This document shows, piece after piece, positions 25,801 through 34,707 of a stretch of 42,196 nt of DNA (within the stretch, counting starts at the first letter, position 1; each line of letters opens with the position of its first letter). The notes under the pieces are model-generated. The model was not told where the DNA came from and made no database searches. It saw only the letters and a program-made list of their open reading frames with translations. Made by a program: the position numbers and the translations under genes. Source of the stretch: an uncultured Bacteroidaceae bacterium (GTDB lineage: Bacteria; Bacteroidota; Bacteroidia; Bacteroidales; Bacteroidaceae); assembly GCA_939800445.1 (NCBI GenBank), contig CALNGU010000008.1, forward strand, positions 1-42,196, read 5' to 3'.

Positions 25801-28800
25801 GTTCGCTCAATGAAGCAATAGAGTATTTCGCTGGGCTGCCAGCCAGTGACGTGGCTGACAAGCAACTCGAGATACGTGTCAAGGAGGGCGACCTTTTCCC
25901 TATCTATGCTTTCGGCAACCTTGACCCGCAGACGGCACATCTGGCAATCAAGAAGACGAACAGCCGCCTCCCGCTGCGCATCATCGGCGGATGGGACGGC
26001 ACAGACGGTGGTGCGCAAGACCCGCTGACACACCGCACTTTGCTTGACGGCAATCTTGAAGACGTGCGTCTGGAGGATGGCCTTTATCATGTCATAGTGG
26101 CCGAACCTGAGGCCAATGTGGTGCTTGACGGTTTTCATGTCGTGGGTGGTTATGCGGCAGGCACAGCGACAATCACGAGCGGAGCTGGCATGATAATATA
26201 TGACGGGGCGACGGTGGAGGTGCGCAACTGCATCTTTGAGAACAATACAGCCACCGAATGTGCCGCCATCGACGGACGGCAACAAGGTGTGTCGCTGACG
26301 TTGGTCAACACGGTTGTCGGTAACAACACCAATATAAACAATGGTACTCCTGTCATCGCGGCAGCCAATCTCACACTCAACCACGTGACGATGGTCAACA
26401 ATGAAGGATATGCACCGTCAGTGACCTACACCAACTCTTTTGCGGTGGGCAACACTGGAGGCAACACCTTGTCATTGGCTTCGACGGGTGAGGGCGGGAC
26501 AGCCAATTTCCGCAACCCGAGCAACGCTGTCGGCGCGACATTGGGATTTGACACCTATTATGGAGGCTATTCCGACTACACACCATTGACGAGCTCGTCG
26601 GATGATGCAAGGATGATTATCAACCAGGGACAGGCGACTGGTGTCACCAATGACTTGGCCATGAATGGCCGTGACCTTGGCGGCAAACCAGACCTCGGGG
26701 CTTACGAGGCAGAATTGCCCGAGGCGGGGCGAGTCTACTATGTCCGCACTCCGCAAGATGGAGGCAGCGACAGCAACAGCGGGTTGTCGTGGGACGAAGC
26801 TTTTGCCACTGTCCGCCATGCTGTTGATGCTGCCTCACGGACGGCCGTCATTGATGGCGAGAAAGCCCAGGTGTGGGTTGCTGCTGGCACTTACCGCCAG
26901 AATCCGGAGAACGGCAGCGACAACTGCTTTGAGATAGTCGATGGTGTCAACGTCTACGGCGCGTTCCCACGCACGGGCGCACCGTCGATGGATGACCGCC
27001 GCCCGTTCATCTCGGATGAAGTGTGGTATGATGACGAGGGCGGAACAATCTCAACGTCCGACTACGAGACAGTGCTGTGCCCCGTCACCACCACGCAGTC
27101 AGGGGTGCGTCGTGTGCTGGGACAGCCTGATGAATACAATCCGTTCAGTTCCAACCGCTCTTATCAATATGTGGGAGAGGGCAATGGCGACTATGTGAAC
27201 AGACGAGGAGAGTACTATCCTTCGGAGGGCGGAGGATATTATTATTCTTCATCGGGTAATGAGTATGTCGAGGCGAATCCGGATGTTGCAGATTACAATG
27301 GTCCTGGATATTCCAAGTACTATACACGTTATGACAGGATTACTGCTTATTCTCAATATGGTGGCTCACGGAGATATTTTGTTGAGGTCGGGGACGGTTT
27401 CGGCAGGTATACTATAAGTAGTAGTGGTTGGAGGAATGTATATACAGACAGAGGCCAAGGCAACGGCAATTATGCTGAGTTCACCAGTGCTGGAGACTAT
27501 GAATGCAGTCCTGATATAGAAGGTGCAGTGTACCATGATTATGAGTATGTGGGAGCTGGCCGTGGTGAGTATGTATACGCACAAGAGGCGGGCAGGTATT
27601 ATCATGTCGGTGCTGGCTATGGCGACTATGCCCAGTACACCGAAGACCATTATGAGAATGTCGGCGCAGGCAATGGCGATTACGTCCTGACGGGAATATT
27701 CTCGTATCCGACCCGTTGGGACGGCTTCACTATCCGTGACGGCTTTATTGACTCTGACCAGATTAGCTTCCTTGGCAGCAGTGGAAAACGTAATGGAGGT
27801 GCTGGTGCTGCCATCTTCACCAACGTGACGTTGGCAAACTGCATCGTGACGGGCAATACCAACTTAAGACGAGGTTCTGGAGATGAGACCCGTGCAGGTG
27901 GCATCTATTGCGATGAGGGAACTCTGGTCAACTGCTACGTCCTCGGCAACACCCTTGGCGACAGCAATGATCTGACAGGATATGGTGCGGGAGTCTATAT
28001 GTTTAATGGCACTGCCTACAATTGCGTCATTTCAGGCAATGTGGGCAATGCCCAACATTCTGACGGAGCTGGAATATTCATTGAGAATGCCATATTCTTC
28101 AACAACACCATTGTCGGCAACAGTTCCTACGGAAGCGCGCGCGGCAATGGTGGGGTGTGCGTGTGGTACGATGATAAACGTCCTGGTGCTTCTCCGTCGC
28201 TTGACCTTTACAATTGTATCATCTTGGGTAACACTGGCTATCGCGGTTCTCATGCGGGCAATAAGGACATAGCCCTTACTGGTGGCTCTATTAGATGCTA
28301 CAACTCATTGTTTGAAAACACAAATAGCATCAATGGAGTGACATTCACCTCTTGTATTGGTGGAGCCAACGCATCAGATATTTTTGTAGACAATGGGGAA
28401 GGCAATTACCGCCTCAATGGGACTTTGGGTCTCAACCAAGGTGAGAACGAGCCAGTCATCAATGGCACGACCTACTTCCTCATGGACTACACCGACATGG
28501 ACTTCACAGCCCGCATCAAGGACTGCGCGATAGATGCCGGTGCCTATGAGTACGAGCAGACGACGGCAACCCCATCCTATGACTATGAAACTGGCACGTA
28601 TGTTTACTATGTCACCCAGAATGGTTCAGGGACTGCCTCGGGTGAATCGCCGGCAAATGCTGCCTGCGCCACCAAACTGCAAGTCGTGCTGAATGCCGCC
28701 GGCAACCTCGTGAGGACTTCAGGACAGACGGTGACGGTGCGCGTTGCAGGCTATCCCGAGGGCGAGGGCGGGTTTGTCTATGCCGCAAACAGTTTGAGTG

Positions 28801-31800
28801 ATGCGGATGATCCGCAAAGCTATGCCTTTACCATTCCCTACGGAGTGGTCGTCGAGGGTGGCTGGGATGAAGGCTTCACTGCGCGTGATGTCGTCGGTCG
28901 TCCCACGCGCTTCTCGCCAGTCGCCATGGTCGGTGGAGTGGTTGTCAATGGCTATCACTCTGTCGTGTTCAGCAAGCCCGACGATGGTCAGACAGACAGA
29001 AAGACGGTGGTCGATGGACTGTTTTTGCAGGATGGCCATGCTGTCTCGGCATCGGGAAGCGGTAGCCCTGACGCACGTGGCGGCGGAGCGGTCGTGCCAT
29101 CTTGGGCTCATGTCCGCAACTGTGTCGTCACAGGCAATGAGGCAATCCTCGGTGGAGGTCTCTATGTCGAGCCAGGCGGTCTCGTGAGCGGGACGCTCGT
29201 CTACGGCAACGTGGCAGAGGAGGGAGCAGGCATCTATGCTGCACGTGCCGATTCCGATGGCGCGGAGGTCACGGCAGGCACGCGTGCCCATGTCATCTCG
29301 GCTACGGTGACTGACAATACATCCTCTTCGACAGGTGGCGGGATATACCTGGAGGACGATGCGGCCATGGTGCTGAACTCTATCGTGTGGGGCAACGACG
29401 CTCCATCTGACATGAATGTGAGTGGCGCACTGTATGACCCGATAGCTGATGACCTTTTGTCGAGGGCATCGGGGGAGACGATAGATGCTTTCTATCCATT
29501 CAACAATTGCTTTGTCGAGACCTATGAGATGCCCGGCAATTTTGCCAATACCTCGCTGGAAAGCGGAGCAAGCGCAGAGGAGAAGTATTTTGCTGGCAAA
29601 GGCATCGACCGCACGTTGAAAGAGTATTCACCAATGGTCAAGCACGGGACTGTGGTGGAAATAATGGACTTCCTGCAAGACAACATAGGAGTGGCAGCCA
29701 ATGATATGCAAGGCATAGCGCGTGTCCAGACAGGCATGGACAAGGCCGATGCAGGAGCTTTCGCTTTCAACGGTGGAGCGGCGGAGCTGCCAGTCGATAT
29801 AAATAATGTCGCCACCCGATTGTTCGTCTCGCAGACACAGAATGTCAGGCTGAGGAACGGGGCGGATGAGGCCTATTATCGTGGCAAGTCTTTCTACACG
29901 TCATTTACCTGGCTGGATGATGCCCTTCTCTACGTGCAGACTTTGCGTGATAATCCCGATTTGCAAGGTCAGAGAAATGATGAAGGGAAGACGATAGATG
30001 AAATCGAGTTTGAGATACTCGTTGCCAACGGCACTTACAAGCCGCATTACCGTCGTGTCGATGCTGCCTCGACGACAGCTGACCAGCGGCAAAACTCTTT
30101 CGACATACCGCAAGGCGTAAGGATATATGGTGGTTTCAGCGGCACCGAGTCGGAATCATTCGGCGGAATCGTTATCCCCGCCGCGACAGGTGACGTCGCC
30201 ACGAACCATAGCGACATAGAGATGCTGGCAAGCAGCCGCGAATTGTCTGATTTGAACGGCAACGGCGTGCAGGAAGCATGGGAACTGGCCAACCAGACAA
30301 TCCTCTCGGGCGAAGTCAACACCTCATCGCTTGTCGGCAACGTCTATCACGTTGTTTACAGCGACAAGAGGGATGTGGAAAATCCTAATCCAATAGTGCT
30401 TGATGGCTTGACAGTCAACTATGGCGAGACGGCCAACACCCTTTCCGCAGTCGTCGAAAATGACGAGGTGGGGCGCGGTGCGGGCATCTACTCCAATGGT
30501 GTTGATTATGTCATCAAGGGCTGCCGCATCTTGAACTGCAAGGCGGTGCGTGGCGGTGCTCTCTATGCACGTGATGCCGATGTCTTGTTCCTCAGTTCGA
30601 TGGTTGCCGGCAACGGGACGGTTGACAATCCCGATGCGGGTGAGCTTGACGTGCGTGGCGGCGCGGTCTATGTGGCTGGCATCAATGCTCCGTCTTCTCT
30701 CAAGGCGGTGAACACTGTGTTTGCCAACAACGAGACGACGGGCAAGGGCGGCGCGATAGCCATCACTGACCGTAGTGCCGTGACAAACTATCCTGTCACA
30801 GTGGATCTGATGAACACGACGTTTGTGCGCAATGCGGCAGGGCAGGACTTCTCTGCCATATATGCCCAGCAGGTCGGTTGCAGCATGAAAAACTCAGTCC
30901 TGTGGGGCAATGCCGCGACAGCCAATGTCTTCAGTCCGGAAATGAATGTCACCTACACTGCGTCTGATCAGGGTGTAGAGGCAGGTGATGGCAACCACAA
31001 TGTAGCCCTTGGAACTACCAATCTCGCTGTGGATGGTCCGAGGTTCAAGAATCCGTCGATGGTCATGGGGGTTGCAGGCAATACGTCCGCAGCGTTCTGG
31101 AACCCGGCGGCAATCTCGGTGTTGACCGACGTGGGTGACGGGCAGCTGGAATATCAAATCCCGGACATAACGCAGGCTACTGGCTCATATAAGGATTGGA
31201 TGCAGGCGAATGCTGCCGATTATCAGTCATTCTACATGAAAGACCCATATAAACGTTATGCCGGTCCTGCCCCTGTGGATGAGGGGTCGGGTGAACCCAA
31301 GGTGATAGACCTGGGCGCATACGAATATCAATATGAATCCAATTTCTCACGCATGGATACCGTCTATGTCGATGTCATCGACCATGGCAATGCTTCGGGC
31401 AGCAGTTGGGAAAATGCCACCTCGGACTTCCGTGGAGCGTTGGCAGCACTCTCAAATGCCGATGGAATCCAGTATGTGAATAACATGGAGGGAAGGAAAG
31501 TCATCATGATGCGCGGTGGCGACTACGCGATGTCGCAGCTGGGAATAAACGGCATAATGTACAACGTCAATATGAGTGGTCCTGAGAATATTTACAGCAG
31601 GATACTGACAGTGCGCGGCTCATACGATGAGACAGGCAACCAGGACTTCAGCAAACCGACACGCATCATTCCGAACCCAGCGGTTGGCGGCCAGACCAAC
31701 ATCTTGATGTCCCTCAACGCCAACGGCAAGGAGGTCAACCTCGTGGGCTTGTCTTTCGAAGGGGCACGGCAGCAGGGAGTTTATGCCAACAACAGTGTGG

Positions 31801-34532
31801 CAGGCGGCAGCCTTTCATTCAGGAACGTGGCATTCCGCGACAATGCCGTCGGCGCGTCATTGCGCTCAGCTGATGGTACGTCAAATCTCTTTGTCAATGC
31901 TCTCTTTGCTGATGGAGGCACGGGGCTTGAGGTGAATGGAACGGCGGAGACGAGAGTTGTCAATGCGACATTCGCCAACAACACGACAGCCATCGCCGGC
32001 ACGGCAGATGCGGTCAACTCCATCTCATGGCGCAGTGGCACGGGGCTTGTGACCGATGCGGCCAAATGCAATCATGATTTCGGTGAGGTTGACAACACGG
32101 ATTTGAACAATGGACCAAACTTTGTCTCTCCAGAAACGGGTGATTACAGCATACGACCGAGCATCACGGTCATTGAGGCAGGAAGCAGCGACCTTTACCA
32201 TGAGATGTCAGGCGCAGTAGCATCGGATGATAATGACCTTGGCGGTGCACCCCGTGTGACTGGTGCTGAGATTGACCTTGGGGCGTATGAATACGATGCC
32301 GAGCTCAAGCAAGTCCTTTATGTCCGTGCGGGTGTCGCTGGTGGTGACGGCTCCGGCAGTGACTGGAACAACCCGATAGATGACTTGCAGGGTGCGATAG
32401 ACCTTGCCTCGGTTTACCATAACAAGAATGTGGATAATGATGGTTATGTCTTTGTCCATAACAACGTCACGGTCACTGACCCAGTGCGTCTCGTCATGCC
32501 AGGAGTCAAGGTCTATGGCGGCATGACCACGGTGTCAACCGAGGGAACGCCGGCCGATGTGCTTGCGCGTCGCGGATGTTTCTTGGGTTATGCCAGCAAG
32601 TCTTCGTTGCGTGGCGGCCTGTCGCTTGGTGCAGGCAGCGTCATCGATGGATTCTTTGTCGATGGGGCGGTCAGCGTTGACGGCGGTGCCATGCTCTCGA
32701 CATCTGTCGTAGAGCCGACAGCTGTGGTGACGCTTGGCGATGGAGTCCTCTACAATTCGTATGTCGGCGGCGCGGTCACTGGCGTTGGCGAGGTTGTCAA
32801 TGTCACGACACCAAACACTTTGCCTTCGGAGGTGGTCAAGAAAAATGTATGCGAAAGTGCTGTTGGCAACGGTTATGTTGCCGATGATGTGTGGAACTAC
32901 CAACTCCGTGAGGACAATCCTTTGATTGATGGTGGCGACACGCCAGATATAAGCCGTTACATCGCCCTTGCCGGTCATGACAAAGACCTCTCGGCTGCAC
33001 GTCGTGTGAGGGGAGCGGTCGATGGCGGTTGCTTTGAGACATGGTTTATCTCTTCTGCTGCTACGGCGACGGCTGATGACTGCCCGACGGGCTCGCACGT
33101 CGTCTATGTCGCGCCAGGACAGGAACTGACGCTTGCCGAGGGGCTGACGAGCGATGCGTCGCCGTTTGATGCCGGTTTCCTCCTCTTGCAACACGGGGCG
33201 GGATTGTTCGGCAACGGGAACTGGATAGACCTTGACAATTTCGCGATAGAGAGGACGCTGGATGCCGCCGGGGGTTATTGGGATTTGGCCTATGCCCCGT
33301 TCACCGTGGCTCGCACGACTGTCGATGGCGTTGACTATGTGGCTGGCGGCAGTGTGGATGTGAGTACCTATGACGGTGCACGGCGTGCAAGCTATGATTA
33401 CCGTTTCAGCGCGACCGACGGTGCGTGGGTTGATGCAATGCCGGCTGGCTATGTCGGACTTCTCTTTGAAGCCACCGACAAGGCCGAACACAAGGTGCGC
33501 CTCTATGGCAATGCCTATGTCGAGAGCCCTGATGCGGAAAAGAGCGTGCGCCTCTACAAATACAATTACAGCGAGCCATGGGCTTCGCCGGATGAGCAGT
33601 CCGACCGTTTCACCCACATGGAGAATATGAGCTGGAACACTTTCGGCTCGCCTTTCCTCTGTGGCATGAACTACGGTGACATGGAGTATGGCCGTGTGAT
33701 ATATAAGAGGAATGGTGATGCCTTTGCCGCCGTCAACACCATGGATGAGCAGTCGTCCGAAGGTTCGATAGAGGCGGGAGCTGCCGTGTTCACCCAGACC
33801 GCAACGCTGGCTGACGAGGAGAGGGTAGACATAGCCCTCCGCCAATCTCCCCTCCAGGGTGTCGGCACGCGCAGTGGCAACCTTGCTGTCGAGCTGTCGA
33901 GTGACGCTGCTGGCAAGACCGATGAAATTGTCCTGACTGCTGTCCCGACCGATGAGGCTCTCTCGACATTTGATATTTCAGGTGATGGGGTGAAGATGAT
34001 GAGCGTTGACACGACGGCTGCCCAGATATACATGGAGCGTGGTGGCAACCGCTACTCCCTGCTCTCTGCCGTGGATGTCGAGGGAACGGTAGGTGTAGGG
34101 CTGCATCTTGATGCCGCCGGCAGCTATGCGATAGGCATCCCTGCCGATTGCCCTGCATACGACTATGAGACTGTCGTGCTGACCGACAAAGCCTGCGGCA
34201 GGGTGGTCGATTTGCTCTATGCCCCCTATCCGTTCAACGTGGGTGAGGGCGGTGAAGTCGAGGGACGTTTCACCTTGCAGTTCAACCGCGCATTGGCGGG
34301 CGAGGGGAGCGGAATAACAGTCTACTCCGACAGCAACGGCGATGTCATCGTCGATGGACTTGCTGTCGGGATGCGTGTGAGAATTTATGACGCAAGCGGA
34401 CGCATTATTGCCAACCGCGTTGCTGCCGCCCCGACCGAGACATTCACCGAATGCGAACGCGGCGTGTGCCTTGTGCAAGTCATAGACGGCGATACCGAAC
34501 CGATGGTCTTCAAGGTGCGGGTTGATAGGTAA
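22893..34532 (+). CDS. Giant (3879 aa) beta-helix surface protein with T9SS-type sorting domain
   Basis: An intact 11.6-kb frame. After a signal peptide (cleavage near residue 35, TQLAAQ) come about eight right-handed beta-helix modules of 250-610 residues. Each opens with a [YF]V..-G..W..A...A pattern (e.g. YVDATNGSDVNDGQQWASAY) and most close with a D-x-GAYEY-like motif at residues 447, 927 (AIGAWE), 1267, 1881, 2286 (DAGAFAF), 2806, 3128 and 3377 (DGGCFE). Inside, GGG[AIV]Y and NN/GN turns repeat as in pectate-lyase-like helices. Module 4 contains a Tyr/Gly-rich insert (about 1405-1600). A beta-sandwich region (3390-3790) precedes a final domain (VRIYDASGRIIANR...MVFKVRVDR) resembling the T9SS type A C-terminal signal. 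Fifteen bases after the fimbrial accessory gene. Adhesin or fibre-tip function is inferred; I see no catalytic motif. Confidence 0.88.
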   Translation: MAMAYSRLNDISRMAARALAVSLLLAVCATQLAAQTIMRVTPSGAGVHSGADWDNAMTLPEALAAATAGDEVWVQGFEVIDEAGKVYTLTGRDDAFTVKSGVKVYGGFKGDETSIDQRETLGKRSEMRHRTVLSGDVMGDDELDATNLIFPGNSLRSDNARHVVVIDLTPTQASGNNNTLPTVLDGLSIADGQADGDAATADGHGGGALIMGDNTLGGAFMITNCFFVNNYARRGGAVHVDGSVVLRPTESVISYCTVFNNAAGERSSANNSGGGLWLEGDCTVVNCEVFNNENGGIAIAEGASVVNSTVARNTGSGIERIGDGEAFVRNTVIWGNTYLYASASPMFYNSAYHEVVLADGESEDANHNRYVSNRNRGNDVAVPMFESPSLRTSYDREFDWRTMAYPLWSWDIQDGSAFIDGGDDTFYGNTYGTVDMAGDVRRVGTVDIGAYEYQTVSASRIRYVDATNGSDVNDGQQWASAYRSVQHAIDDLAATPGVRGEVWVAAGTYYPTAYLEDNPAYPASFRMVDGISVYGGFAGWEENKNQRERVDGGLPWQFVNKTELCGVTYDGTCEWNATDRKWSVNSGSTHVVWFAPLLNEGKDDGFDHVTLLDGVTIRGGQATTSQAPYYYGDRGAGVYMARNAYLTNSVVTENTAAGNGGAVYLDGGRVMSSLINNNSSEAQGGGIYVDNAGIVLRSMIANNSAYQGGGVYLDSNGEWTDGLRHPEYLILSTCVVSNNTSSANGAVYCNNGGIILQSTITNNDTPRATDLTDDNASRTGGLYIDTYGLVVNSVLWNNKLHNANINAYVKNPSTTDVRFLNMAVSSMNNVVWNNVITEAMLPLADANTTVEGQVSPDFAPAGQMADDNALISLTGVQPEWKSIDFYWKPVAGSNLRTQGAVLGTLPDEVLLEPEQDLSGNVFEQKPAIGAWEVQTTPLNPETDGNTLRLYVDIECTDPTHDGSSWATAYRSLNEAIEYFAGLPASDVADKQLEIRVKEGDLFPIYAFGNLDPQTAHLAIKKTNSRLPLRIIGGWDGTDGGAQDPLTHRTLLDGNLEDVRLEDGLYHVIVAEPEANVVLDGFHVVGGYAAGTATITSGAGMIIYDGATVEVRNCIFENNTATECAAIDGRQQGVSLTLVNTVVGNNTNINNGTPVIAAANLTLNHVTMVNNEGYAPSVTYTNSFAVGNTGGNTLSLASTGEGGTANFRNPSNAVGATLGFDTYYGGYSDYTPLTSSSDDARMIINQGQATGVTNDLAMNGRDLGGKPDLGAYEAELPEAGRVYYVRTPQDGGSDSNSGLSWDEAFATVRHAVDAASRTAVIDGEKAQVWVAAGTYRQNPENGSDNCFEIVDGVNVYGAFPRTGAPSMDDRRPFISDEVWYDDEGGTISTSDYETVLCPVTTTQSGVRRVLGQPDEYNPFSSNRSYQYVGEGNGDYVNRRGEYYPSEGGGYYYSSSGNEYVEANPDVADYNGPGYSKYYTRYDRITAYSQYGGSRRYFVEVGDGFGRYTISSSGWRNVYTDRGQGNGNYAEFTSAGDYECSPDIEGAVYHDYEYVGAGRGEYVYAQEAGRYYHVGAGYGDYAQYTEDHYENVGAGNGDYVLTGIFSYPTRWDGFTIRDGFIDSDQISFLGSSGKRNGGAGAAIFTNVTLANCIVTGNTNLRRGSGDETRAGGIYCDEGTLVNCYVLGNTLGDSNDLTGYGAGVYMFNGTAYNCVISGNVGNAQHSDGAGIFIENAIFFNNTIVGNSSYGSARGNGGVCVWYDDKRPGASPSLDLYNCIILGNTGYRGSHAGNKDIALTGGSIRCYNSLFENTNSINGVTFTSCIGGANASDIFVDNGEGNYRLNGTLGLNQGENEPVINGTTYFLMDYTDMDFTARIKDCAIDAGAYEYEQTTATPSYDYETGTYVYYVTQNGSGTASGESPANAACATKLQVVLNAAGNLVRTSGQTVTVRVAGYPEGEGGFVYAANSLSDADDPQSYAFTIPYGVVVEGGWDEGFTARDVVGRPTRFSPVAMVGGVVVNGYHSVVFSKPDDGQTDRKTVVDGLFLQDGHAVSASGSGSPDARGGGAVVPSWAHVRNCVVTGNEAILGGGLYVEPGGLVSGTLVYGNVAEEGAGIYAARADSDGAEVTAGTRAHVISATVTDNTSSSTGGGIYLEDDAAMVLNSIVWGNDAPSDMNVSGALYDPIADDLLSRASGETIDAFYPFNNCFVETYEMPGNFANTSLESGASAEEKYFAGKGIDRTLKEYSPMVKHGTVVEIMDFLQDNIGVAANDMQGIARVQTGMDKADAGAFAFNGGAAELPVDINNVATRLFVSQTQNVRLRNGADEAYYRGKSFYTSFTWLDDALLYVQTLRDNPDLQGQRNDEGKTIDEIEFEILVANGTYKPHYRRVDAASTTADQRQNSFDIPQGVRIYGGFSGTESESFGGIVIPAATGDVATNHSDIEMLASSRELSDLNGNGVQEAWELANQTILSGEVNTSSLVGNVYHVVYSDKRDVENPNPIVLDGLTVNYGETANTLSAVVENDEVGRGAGIYSNGVDYVIKGCRILNCKAVRGGALYARDADVLFLSSMVAGNGTVDNPDAGELDVRGGAVYVAGINAPSSLKAVNTVFANNETTGKGGAIAITDRSAVTNYPVTVDLMNTTFVRNAAGQDFSAIYAQQVGCSMKNSVLWGNAATANVFSPEMNVTYTASDQGVEAGDGNHNVALGTTNLAVDGPRFKNPSMVMGVAGNTSAAFWNPAAISVLTDVGDGQLEYQIPDITQATGSYKDWMQANAADYQSFYMKDPYKRYAGPAPVDEGSGEPKVIDLGAYEYQYESNFSRMDTVYVDVIDHGNASGSSWENATSDFRGALAALSNADGIQYVNNMEGRKVIMMRGGDYAMSQLGINGIMYNVNMSGPENIYSRILTVRGSYDETGNQDFSKPTRIIPNPAVGGQTNILMSLNANGKEVNLVGLSFEGARQQGVYANNSVAGGSLSFRNVAFRDNAVGASLRSADGTSNLFVNALFADGGTGLEVNGTAETRVVNATFANNTTAIAGTADAVNSISWRSGTGLVTDAAKCNHDFGEVDNTDLNNGPNFVSPETGDYSIRPSITVIEAGSSDLYHEMSGAVASDDNDLGGAPRVTGAEIDLGAYEYDAELKQVLYVRAGVAGGDGSGSDWNNPIDDLQGAIDLASVYHNKNVDNDGYVFVHNNVTVTDPVRLVMPGVKVYGGMTTVSTEGTPADVLARRGCFLGYASKSSLRGGLSLGAGSVIDGFFVDGAVSVDGGAMLSTSVVEPTAVVTLGDGVLYNSYVGGAVTGVGEVVNVTTPNTLPSEVVKKNVCESAVGNGYVADDVWNYQLREDNPLIDGGDTPDISRYIALAGHDKDLSAARRVRGAVDGGCFETWFISSAATATADDCPTGSHVVYVAPGQELTLAEGLTSDASPFDAGFLLLQHGAGLFGNGNWIDLDNFAIERTLDAAGGYWDLAYAPFTVARTTVDGVDYVAGGSVDVSTYDGARRASYDYRFSATDGAWVDAMPAGYVGLLFEATDKAEHKVRLYGNAYVESPDAEKSVRLYKYNYSEPWASPDEQSDRFTHMENMSWNTFGSPFLCGMNYGDMEYGRVIYKRNGDAFAAVNTMDEQSSEGSIEAGAAVFTQTATLADEERVDIALRQSPLQGVGTRSGNLAVELSSDAAGKTDEIVLTAVPTDEALSTFDISGDGVKMMSVDTTAAQIYMERGGNRYSLLSAVDVEGTVGVGLHLDAAGSYAIGIPADCPAYDYETVVLTDKACGRVVDLLYAPYPFNVGEGGEVEGRFTLQFNRALAGEGSGITVYSDSNGDVIVDGLAVGMRVRIYDASGRIIANRVAAAPTETFTECERGVCLVQVIDGDTEPMVFKVRVDR
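27168..27686 (+). repeat. Degenerate VGxGxGxY-coding repeat inside the giant adhesin gene
   Basis: Six copies of a nine-residue motif occur in one 190-residue stretch: VGEGNGDYV (residues 1427-1435), VGDGFGRYT, RGQGNGNYA, VGAGRGEYV, VGAGYGDYA and VGAGNGDYV (1590-1598). Spacers are rich in Tyr, Gly, Ser and Asp. The DNA is clearly more AT-rich than the surrounding gene, suggesting a separate origin or insertion into module 4. Confidence 0.7.
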
Positions 34533-34556
34533 TACTTGCAGGTTTGATTGTTGAAG

Positions 34557-34594
34557 CTGGCTGTCCCATCCTCGGGGCAGCCAGTTTCTTTTTG
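34557..34594 (+). terminator. Rho-independent terminator after the adhesin gene
   Basis: CTGGCTGTCCC (34557-34567) pairs with GGGGCAGCCAG (34574-34584), including one G-U pair, with a 6-base loop and a TTTCTTTTTG tail. It ends the fimbrial/adhesin locus 25 bases after the stop. Confidence 0.8.
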
Positions 34595-34636
34595 TCGCAA
34601 CGCCTGTCCGAAGTATTGGCCAGTGTCCAGTTGCCG

Positions 34637-34683
34637 GTCAAAAGCAAGGGCAGCCGCCACGATGTCCCTCGTGACGGCTGCCC
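34637..34683 (-). terminator. Terminator of the GH92 gene
   Basis: On the - strand GGGCAGCCG...CACGA pairs with TCGTG...CGGCTGCCC (34648-34683), followed by TTGCTTTTG. It lies 25 bases after the GH92 stop and faces the adhesin terminator. Confidence 0.7.
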
Positions 34684-34707
34684 TGTCTGTTGTTGCCTGC
34701 GCAGGTG

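Noticed and set aside
32535..33845. 436-codon open frame on the - strand inside the adhesin gene
   Set aside because: Antisense to an unbroken 3879-codon frame with regular modules; no domain or start context supports it.
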